Part shown: positions 21,992 through 30,315 of the stretch, piece after piece
Numbering within the stretch: position 1 is the stretch's first letter
Layout: each line of letters starts with the position of its first letter
DNA from: Toxorhynchites rutilus septentrionalis
Lineage: Eukaryota > Arthropoda > Insecta > Diptera > Culicidae
Direction of reading: 5' to 3'
Length of the DNA stretch: 64,000 nucleotides
Assembly: GCF_029784135.1 (NCBI RefSeq)
Contig: NC_073745.1
Span: 197,497,807-197,561,806, forward strand
Notes under the pieces: model-generated
What the model saw: the letters and a program-made list of their open reading frames with translations, nothing else
Databases searched by the model: none
Told to the model about the DNA's origin: nothing
Made by a program: the position numbers and the translations under genes

Positions 21992-22351
21992 GGCCCTGGA
22001 AAGCGCGGTGTTTTACGGTGGCTGGTTTTGTCACCAAAGCAGTCTGTATAAACAAACTTTTTCTTTCATCTACCTGCTGCCGTTTTGCGATTGCGTTTGC
22101 CATTCGCTGAAACTAGTTGTTGCCTCCGAACCGAATGTGCTCTGTTCTGTAGGCGGGTTTTCTTCTGTCGTGAGCAGCTTTGCAAGCCAACTCGAGAACT
22201 CCGGCGGCCGAAATTCTATAACCGCTATTATGTATACTGGTGCTCCGGCACCAATCCGTTGATGCGATGTGATGTGAAATGATGCCATACAACCACACGG
22301 GTTTACGGTTTGAAAGAAAATAACATTTTTTTGGGGTCCGCGTGTTTTATA
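21992..22351 (-). pseudogene. Histone H2A pseudogene C1
   Basis: Same structure and same N-terminal deletion as B1: TATAAAA (22351-22345), then GAGAPVYI, then AAGVLELACKAAHD, with a decayed stem-loop at 22007-21992. A SINE has inserted at the TATA region, duplicating GTGTTTTATACTCT. Confidence 0.8.
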
Positions 22352-22355
22352 CTCT

Positions 22356-22633
22356 CTTGTGCTCCCGTGGCCGAGTGGTTAGCGTCATAACTAACATGCC
22401 GGGGGTTCGGGTTCGATTCCCGTTCTGGTCGGGGGAATTTTTCGTCAAAGAAATTTCCTCCGACTTGCACTGTGGTCACGCGTATTCTAGAGCTTGCCAC
22501 TCAGAATGCATTCAAGGCGTGTTATTTGGCATAGAAATCTCAACTAAGTACTAATAAAAATGACGCAAGTAATACTACTTAGAGACGGCGCAGTTCCTCT
22601 AGGAACGTTAGTGCCATTGAAGAAGAAGATGAA
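22356..22633 (+). mobile_element. tRNA-derived SINE, copy 2 (in H2A C1 promoter)
   Basis: Same family as copy 1, with A and B boxes intact and a GAAGAAGATGAA end. The 14-bp duplication GTGTTTTATACTCT (22342-22355, 22634-22647) is the H2A TATA region, so the promoter was split by a recent insertion. Copies A and B lack it, so it postdates amplification of the unit. Confidence 0.9.
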
Positions 22634-22719
22634 GTGTTTTATACTCTAGCGGTACTCACTTAAGATAGAGACAAATCGGCAGACTCAGCCAAAGGGGCGA
22701 GTCCAACGAGACGAACGAA

Positions 22720-22817
22720 TGAGCGTTAAAAGGCAGCGATGGCAAAAAAATACATTCATTGCGATTTGTTCGCTCGTTGGATTCACATGCAGGCTAAAAA
22801 GGGTCCTTTTCAGGATC
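22720..22817 (+). pseudogene. Probable H2B 3' end, unit C
   Basis: Counterpart of 3355-3447, including the KKY-type frame and stem-loop GGTCCT, TTTC, AGGATC at 22802-22817. Confidence 0.45.
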
Positions 22818-22974
22818 ACAAAATTATCTTCAATCTGAAGAGTTTATTGTTTTGTTATCACTCGATATCCCCATCTTGTTTGGATAAACCTTTCTGTTTA
22901 GCGATTGCGTTTGCCACTCGCCACAGCTTTCACAGTTGGAAAATTTCTTCCCATCCAGCTTGTGACATATTGTA

Positions 22975-23201
22975 CAGTAAATTACATTCAATGGCACGTC
23001 GCATTACCACCACTCAGTGTCGGATTGGAGGTAATTTCAACCTGTAATTGAACATGTGCGATGACAGTGGTATAGTGTCGACTTTCAATGTGGGGTCATA
23101 ATTTGGACCCCGAACTCTATGTTTACAAAAATGTCCAACTAAATATGTCGCATTACAGGCCCGTCCAATTAGCTAAATGTCGAGATAAGTGTAAATTACT
23201 G
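22975..23201. mobile_element. pogo-type MITE in unit C
   Basis: TA-flanked copy of the 220-bp family at the same unit position as in copy A, with CAGTAAATTACATTCAATGG at the left and GTAAATTACTG at the right. Confidence 0.8.
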
Positions 23202-23416
23202 TACTTTCAATCTGGAAACAATTTAAGAATTGGTGAAAATTGAATAATCAGGAAAGTCCCCAACTATCAATGAGCTCAGAACAACTGCCAAATTCACATA
23301 CTCATCAGATCCTGGCAAACAAATTATGAAAAAATCAATTTGTGTTTTATTATTATTTTGGATAATGTTTTAGAAAGCATTATGTATTTCCTAAACTCTT
23401 TTTTGGAAGGTTTAAT

Positions 23417-23797
23417 GGCCCTGAAAAGCGCCTTGTTTTATGGAATGGTTCCAATTTAGAAAACTTAGTACTCGTGGTTTTGAAAAAAAAAAACCATTTC
23501 GAACGCCCTCGATGCCGCCTTGTTCTGGATTTGCCACCAAAGAAGATTGTAAAAAGAACAAACTTTTTTCTTCTGCTACCTGATGCCGTTTTGCGATTGC
23601 GTTTGCCACTCGCCACTCGCTGCAACTGCCTGTCGTCTTGATGTCCACCGAATGTGTTCTGATCCGAATGCAGTTTTTCTTATCGTCGCGAGCAGCTTTG
23701 CCAGCTAACTCGATCACTTCGGCGGCCGAAACTAAACACGGTTCGAGCGGGATTTTGCCTTTCCCTTCACTTTTCCTCCTTTGCCATGTCCAGACAT
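23417..23797 (-). pseudogene. Histone H2A pseudogene C2
   Basis: ATG is the complement of 23797-23795. The product begins MSGHGKGGKVKGKAKSRSNR, then a deletion larger than in A2 joins it to the GAAGTGATCGAGTTAGCTGG region (VIELAGKAARDDKK). Stem-loop at 23432-23417 (GGCGCT, TTTC, AGGGCC). Promoter features upstream match A2, including a CCAAT-type block near 24065. Confidence 0.85.
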
Positions 23798-24331
23798 GGC
23801 TGCTTGGGTTGGTTTGTTGATGTGTTGTGATGCGAACTGATGTGGTGTACGGTTTGAATGAGAATGATCGTTACGGCAGCGAAGCGGGGATTTTTAAGCT
23901 GACTGGTTAAAAATCCCCTGGCTGGCTCGAGAATTACGCATGTGTGAGACTGCGACCAATGATTCGTTCATTTTTTTTTCTTTTCCTTTCCAATCGTGCT
24001 TCATTCTATTTCGCTGCTGCTCTGGTTGCCCGTTTTGGTCGGTACGATTTGAGGAGCACAAAATGGACCAATAAAAAATGGGCACATAGTGCATTTGGAC
24101 AATGCTTGATATTTCACAATTATTCAATTATTTATCTCAAGAAAAATGGAATGTTATTCGTTATGATAGATGCGTAGATATATTTCCTATCGATTGATGC
24201 AAAAACCTTTGCGATCTATTGAGAAATGCTCGAGTTATAAGCGTTCCAAATCTTGCATTTTTTCCTACTTGTTCAGTGCCGAGATTTCCATTTCACCCCC
24301 TATATCTTCCGGTTAGACGTAGTCCTACGTC

Positions 24332-24480
24332 AAAAGCTAGAAGAAGAGAAGAAGATTCCCACACCAAGTTCGAATTTTACGGATCGCGTCATCACTGGCG
24401 TCCCTGATAATATTTTTTATTTGTTGTCTGAGATGGGAATAGACATTCATGGAATCATGATCCAGACGAGGCGACGCTAA
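24332..24480 (+). other. Coding-like segment right of unit C, unidentified
   Basis: Immediately after the unit end the frame reads KLEEEKKIPTPSSN, then DRVITGVPDNIFYLLSEMGI, then QTRRR and TAA (24478-24480). It has no repeat-like bias and looks like a protein C-terminus. I cannot identify the protein. The 5' part would lie on the other side of unit C if the unit interrupted a gene, but 21.0 kb shows no matching frame. Confidence 0.35.
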
Positions 24481-26275
24481 CTAAGATACTTCAATTAAGA
24501 TACCCTCCAATTTTTTCTCTGTTTAAAAATTTGTCTCCATTGCTAACCTTTTCAATTTCTCTCCTTCACAGGTAAGCACGACTTGCGTCAGGATATCGCA
24601 ACAGGAAGTCGATCCGGTATGTTACATCTTAGCACCGTGTTCCTATTTGAAGTCTCGTGAAGGAAGCACACATGTAGGATAAGTATCTTCTTCAAATGTG
24701 CGACGAAAGTGGGGCATTTCTTGACAAGCATCGTAAAACACCCAATCCAATCCCGCATAGAAATCGATCCGGAAATAGCAACACGACACAAGAACCTCCA
24801 TCAACCGATGCGTGCTTTGATCATGTGTATTCGCGTCGTTCTTCCTATTTTTGGAGGAAATTCATTCATTCTATGTCCGTGAACATATATGGTACCTATG
24901 CATGCTGTGTGCTGTATGCGGAGAATCAATTTCATAAAACGGTCGATTGGAATTCGAAACGGGGCCACCAGGCTCGGTTCTCGAAACGTAGGGAATGGCT
25001 TTTAGGTGGTAGGTTGGCTTGCGATTGATTATTTCTACCGGTGAGAGGGAGGCGTATGCGTGCTGCTGCGTGGGTTGGATTCCGTTTGCCTGCACACTTT
25101 GATAATCGACTGACCTAAAATTCGCAGAATCAAACAGTTTCCAAATCTCAATCCCAATCGCAACCCGGATATGGCAAATGAACCACACGGAAATCGTTTG
25201 GATAGCCCTATTGTACTCTTGTCAATCCAATGTTTTGGTGGAAATGAGTGTCTGATCTTCCGAAGGCATTGTAATTCTTTCATGGAAAACCCTTTCACAA
25301 ATAGGGTCAATAGCTTTGCACTTTATGAAACGTTGTTTTGTTACGGAGATGCGGGTCAATGTTTTACATTAGAATGGATACTGTTAATTTAGCATATGAG
25401 ATGTGACCCGGAGACGTTCATAGGTTAATTCTAAGCGCCTTCACTCTAAAACCGAACTGTCGCTCATTTCGATCATTCGGAATTCCTCCGAATGACTCCA
25501 ATTCCCCGAAATACGATTGATGGAAAAGATGGTGGCCACCATGCGACGGTTGAATGATGAAGTTGAACCAATGTTTTAATTTTCCTTCCTCATATGATGG
25601 ATGTGGACCATTTGGGCCGGAGTATGTGTGGTGCGGTTCACTTCACGCCTGGCACATATCAGAAACAGATTGTCGTACATTCATTGGCGGACTGGGCCCT
25701 GCTTGGTTTGTATTTGTCGTTGTGTAAGGGAAAGGAAAAGTTGGAAATAGTTTGCGATGCCGCAAATTGTTGAGTGACTGAAGCACAGAGGGAGGCTGGC
25801 TGGCCGGCAACGCAATGTGTTGGGGACAATGATGCATCGTTTCTGATATTTCACGGCGCAGTGATGTGCTGTGCAGCGCTGAGGCTGCGGGGAGCGAATT
25901 TGTGTGTAGACCACTTCTGGGTTCACTAATAGTGCGATAGACCGACCAAGTGCAATTTCACTGCAAATTCACTTTGATAAATGGTGTATTAAATAAGTGC
26001 TTGTAAGTTGGTTTATTGGAGGGAATTGAAATGCAATTTATCATATGCCTCGCGTGTTCACTTTCTCTCTTCATTCATGAGTTGTGGGGGTAGTCTTGCA
26101 GTTATTGACTATGTGATCGAAATTATACTGAATAGTTAAGATAATCGTAAGTTATCGTGGGTTTGAAGTAAGGGTTACTGAGAACAACGACAGAGTTTTA
26201 TGTTTGATAAATAGAACTTTCGCTTTGTTGTTTGCTCGGCGTAACATCAAGTGTGGAAGAGTTAACAGGGGTAGT
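24481..26275. other. No recognised gene
   Basis: Mixed-composition sequence with scattered short frames (for example 24696-25028). No family match, no convincing splice-site series and no repeat that I can define. Confidence 0.4.
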
Positions 26276-27539
26276 GGGGGCAAATTGGTCATGGGGGGCA
26301 AAGTGATCACCTGCTCGTTTGGTAGTATAACTATTGACTATAGATGCCATATTGATAGTCACCTTATGTTTGAAGAATTACATGACTTTTGAGTCACCCT
26401 GTACATCAGTAGAGCTGTCGGATATCAAAATATAAATAAAAACAGAAATTGCTCTCTGGATAGCCATTCGGCCGTAGTTCTGTGCGCATGATATCTAAGA
26501 ATTTTCTCGTGAAATTTAGTTTATTGAAACTGATATATTGGACAAATCATCAGTTTGGACGACTGTTAACATATTCTGGGAGACGTGAACAGATATTTTG
26601 TTTAATCTCAGTTATAATTTGCATAGAAATTACTTTGATGTTTGGGGGCAAAGTGGTCATAGGTGAATAACAACTTACATCGTTCTGTTAACTAAAGTTG
26701 ATATCCCGCATCACATTCTGCTCTTGAAGAAGATCCTTTTATGGCTTTGACCCTGGATAAATATGCGACTCTCGCTAATACAAGCCTGTGTTTCTTACAA
26801 CGTTTTTGTATGCATGAGAAAATTCAAATTGATACTCTATGTGATAGGCCAAGCTTATTTCATACATGTACTTACTATATCAAGTATGATTTGAACAAAT
26901 TTGAACGAAAAAAATTATAGGAGGTTGTATCCAAGATACGACCGCATTGTGACGTAGAACTACGCTGTTATTTTATAGAAGTCGCTTGTTTTTACCTTCG
27001 GATATTATTCTATAATGCTGTGAAATTTTAGAAACAACTGCTTAGTAGAATAATCTCTGGAATGGTTTTTTCATTGTAGAATCAGTTGACGATAATTGAT
27101 TGATGATTCATTCTTGCCCTCGCAAAACAATACACTAGCTGATCGTATGTCTCAATTTATTTCATGTCAATGCATTGGAAATTTACTTCGAACGCTATTC
27201 TGGTGGCCTTTTTCGCAATTTACATAGACTCGGCTACAGTCGATTATATACATGTTGCACCAGCACCATTATTCCACATCTTATAACTACATCAATATAT
27301 CTTTGGCACCGAATGGAAACAACAACAACTTTTCAACAATGACAACCGTTGCAAGTATCAAATATCATGCTACATGTTATTTAGTATTGCCTCAAAGGAA
27401 TCGGACCTCTAGGTATCGTTCGTACAACGTAAACCAAGCGCCAAACAAGCGTTCGCCATAGCATGCATACAGAGCCATACATTGGTGGCTTGAAACAAAA
27501 AATATAAACACTTTTCATCATTTTGCACTATTCTCAAAA

Positions 27540-27880
27540 GAAACGCTTTTGTTAATATTACTGGCCTTGAGAAAAGTTGTATTTCTTTCTCATGCTTGAG
27601 AGAAGCGCAGCTGTCACCCTTAGTGGAGGAAGCGAAACCTAATCACATACAAAATTCCAGAACGACATTTACTTTCTTGATGACTAAACAAGCGAAATAA
27701 ACTCTTTTCGTTAATAACAACTGCGAAAATAGTAGCAATGCTTCATTATGATCAATATTAGCGCAAATGCAATCCTAGTTGAAGGCAGTTTTGCGAGTGG
27801 CACGCGAATCCAAATAACTTATAACATTCCAGTAAGACATTCAAGATGCTTGATATTCCCCAAATATTTTTTTTGGCACA
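27540..27880 (+). repeat. Diverged direct duplication
   Basis: Two ~150-bp halves (27540-27690 and 27710-27880) share order: CTTTTGTTAATA/CTTTTCGTTAATA, an ACTGCGAAAA-like block, CACATACAAAATTCCAGAACG/ACTTATAACATTCCAGTAAG, and GACATT. Old tandem duplication of unknown nature. Confidence 0.35.
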
Positions 27881-27913
27881 CAACCTTAACACCTGCTTCG
27901 CCATAACGTCAGT

Positions 27914-28267
27914 TTAATGCATTAATGCATTCTCAAAGGCACCAACGAAGCCCTTATGATGACGGAAAACAAACAATATTAACTGCTTGGAAAAAGACTT
28001 AATAATGCCACACAGCTTGTACTCTGATTTAACGCCCATCGATGCGAATTCGCTGATGAGTTTGTCAAGAGCGACCGCCTTCGCAACCAGCGGGGGGAGC
28101 TTGATTTTGGTTGCTGCCTGGGTAACTGCGTTTACATTTTCGACCGACGCGCCGAAATCGCCATCGCGTGCATCATTAGATGACGCTTGTCTCGAAATTT
28201 TATTGCCCCTGGCAATGCGTTCGTTTTTTGCAGGGCTCGAGCCTGTCTTCCTCTTCTTCTTGCTCAT
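27914..28267 (-). pseudogene. Possible LINE ORF1 (gag-like) N-terminal fragment
   Basis: ATG (complement of 28267-28265) opens a 117-residue frame: MSKKKRKTGSS basic start, a Ser/Asn-rich linker, then LPPLVAKAVALDKLISEFAS and GVKSEYKLCG. The latter resembles the first conserved block of Jockey-like ORF1 proteins. The frame then loses similarity and ends. No zinc knuckles and no ORF2 follow. The GC-richer upstream stretch with a TTTATACTC block could be an internal promoter. The family call is tentative. Confidence 0.4.
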
Positions 28268-28920
28268 CACACAGCGAAGCGTCCAATTTATGACGCGGAA
28301 AGAAAAACACACGATACGAATAACGCGAAAAACGAACAGAAAAAATCACACGACGATATCCAAGTTGGATTACCACTGGTTGGGTCCATTCTTAGATCGA
28401 AGCGCAGCGAAAGCAAAGTGAACTGGATTGCTCAACAGTCCGATGCCGAATGAATGTTTGCCTCAGCGAGATCCACTGTTTATACTCTTGGCAAGTATTC
28501 CCCTTCATTCTTCTACTTTTCCTTTGTTCACGGAGACTACGATTTCCCCTTCATTGGTCGTCGATAAGTTGCTCGTTATTGACAGCTTTGTTCGGGAAAG
28601 CACACAAATGGACAGAACAAATGTAGGGGAAAATAGAAACGCTTAAAGTTTTCATGAATTTTAACCATTTACAAACCAGGGGATTCTAATGTATAACATA
28701 TTCATATCTAATGTACATTCGTTTAGTATGTAAATCGCCAAAATCCGTTCACGGCAAAAATAGTTATTAACGTTAACTTTATTTCATAAAAACGTGACCT
28801 GTTTTCTGATTTGGCACCCTTAATGAAAGACGTAGTTCTACGTCAAAACGCATAAATCTGTTCCAATTAGCATACATGCGAGTGACCACTTTGCCCCCAC
28901 TAGGTGACCACTTTACCTCC

Positions 28921-29888
28921 AAGCAAAAAAAAAAAAAGTTCGATTTTTCATCTTTTTTCCTAATGATGAAAAGTGTACTATTTTGAGTTTTTATAGTTAA
29001 AGCCGTTTGCTATCTTGAAGAACAATGTGTTGAACTACAATATTCTCCGAGAAACGGGAATGGAATCGGTATGTGGACGCTGGAAATGGGCGTATTCCTT
29101 AGGGTGACCACTATGCCCCCACTTTCTCTAGATAGGATCCAAATGAGAATTTCCAGCAAGAATGAAACGTTGCACACGTATTTGGCTTTAAGGGACTCAG
29201 AGCTCCCCATGTGTTCATAGATTTTTCGTACGTCTATCAATAAGGGTAGGGGAGTGTACCCAAATATGGAACGCGTCAATATCTCGAAAAGTAAGCAGCG
29301 CATTCTACCGGCGATGGTTGGAAGTTGTTCCTCTAGTGAAATAACCACGCCTAATGAGGTCTGGTGGTGGTCCGATTTTTTGTAGTTGTTATCAACGATT
29401 GTGATGATTTTTTTCCATGATTTTTTTCATTTTAAAAATTTCGGGTCGAAAAAGTTTCGAAAGTTCATGTTGTTCGGTATCGTTGGAAAGATCCAAGTGA
29501 GTAATTTCAGAACAAATGCTTGGGTTTGATGTCAACTCATTTTCAAACGATGTAAAGTCATTTAAAAAAGTCCAAGTTACTAATATGGAACAGTCGACCA
29601 GAAGCAAGATGGCTTTTTGTGTGAATTTTGTTGATTATAATCACTTGTTATTTCCTTAATAAACCTAAGTCTATTCTCTAAGATTTGTTTGACATGCTAT
29701 ACATTACGTGAATGATGGATACACGAAAAATGAAGCCATTCCCATTTTACCATATCTTTTTTTTCCAAAATATATATTTTATTAAGGCACATATGGCGTT
29801 AGCCTGACGGGGCCGGGAGTTCAATATTTTGACAATTTATGTCTTACGACTATGTTAGTAATATGTAACCGATTACTCGCGGTTGGTT
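28921..29888. other. No recognised gene
   Basis: AT-rich sequence with an extra TGACCACTATGCCCCC motif at 29104-29120 and two related blocks ACCCAAATATGGAAC (~29258) and TTACTAATATGGAACAG (~29577), perhaps ends of a small element. No coding region supported. Confidence 0.4.
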
Positions 29889-30207
29889 CGAGGTTAGTAT
29901 GACAAAGATTCTCATAATTGGGATGTTGCAGTCTCCAGTACTCTGTATGTGTGGCCGACACGGGATACTTCCTATTGGGGTGCAACTGATCATTAATCAG
30001 CGACGCCGCCCTAGTCTGTTCCTCATATCAATCCTGGTGCATCTCTCTTGACTCAAAGAATCCAGGGTAGAATAGTCACTGGGCGATACAATCTTCAGCT
30101 CGTGTAGAGTTGTCATGAGCGGTACAACCTTTGACTCTTGTTGAATGTTCAGTGGCCTGCACAACCTTCGACCTGTGTATCTGTAAAGAGTATGTGTATG
30201 TATTGCC
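29889..30207 (+). repeat. Left arm of ~300-bp inverted repeat around retroelement cluster
   Basis: From TTAGTATGACAAAGATTCTC to the ATCTGTAAAGAGTATGTGTA block this matches the reverse complement of 40516-40806 plus 40335-40360. Shared landmarks include CGACACGGGATACTTCCTAT, ATCAGCGACGCC and GTTGTCATGAGCGGTACAAC. Arms look about 85% identical by eye. Could be two opposed copies of one dispersed repeat or the ends of a foldback element. Confidence 0.75.
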
Positions 30208-30270
30208 GCGACTAAGTAAAAGTTTATCGATCGGATAGGAGGGATGTGATACAGAGATACAACGGAGGAA

Positions 30271-30315
30271 ACATACATACATACATACATACATACATAC
30301 ATACATACACACACA
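30271..30315 (+). repeat. (ACAT)n / (AC)n microsatellite
   Basis: About nine ACAT repeats then ACACACA, directly abutting the 5' end of R1-clade element a. A related CATACATACACACAC sequence abuts the 3' end of the R4-clade element at ~40335. Some R1-clade families (Waldo-type) use ACAY repeats as targets. Confidence 0.85.

Larger units (their letters stand above)
21108..24331. mobile_element. Histone-bearing repeat unit, copy C
   Basis: Third copy, with the same left start and right palindrome. Order: left end with a decayed stem-loop (21278-21293), unrelated DNA (~21310-21637), H2A C1, a SINE, the H2B-like 3' end, the pogo-type MITE, H2A C2 with promoter, right end. The segment 21638-22325 is about 99% identical by eye to 10728-11412 in copy B. 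Orientation matches copy A throughout, so copy B is the rearranged one. Confidence 0.7.
26276..28920. repeat. Region bounded by inverted GGGGGCAAAGTGGTCA motifs
   Basis: Plus-oriented motifs at 26276-26291, 26293-26309 and 26644-26659. Minus-oriented motifs (TGACCACTTTGCCCCC) at 28882-28898 and 28904-28920, with another at 29104-29120. Doubling of the motif at both ends in opposite orientation suggests element termini around a 2.6 kb interior, though no transposase is visible inside. Confidence 0.45.

Noticed and set aside
2529..24331. Functional histone H2A genes
   Set aside because: Every copy has stops, deletions or a lost start codon, although promoters and stem-loops look usable.
24696..25028. 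110-codon plus-strand frame
   Set aside because: Composition and lack of any known motif fit a chance open frame; no splice or promoter support.
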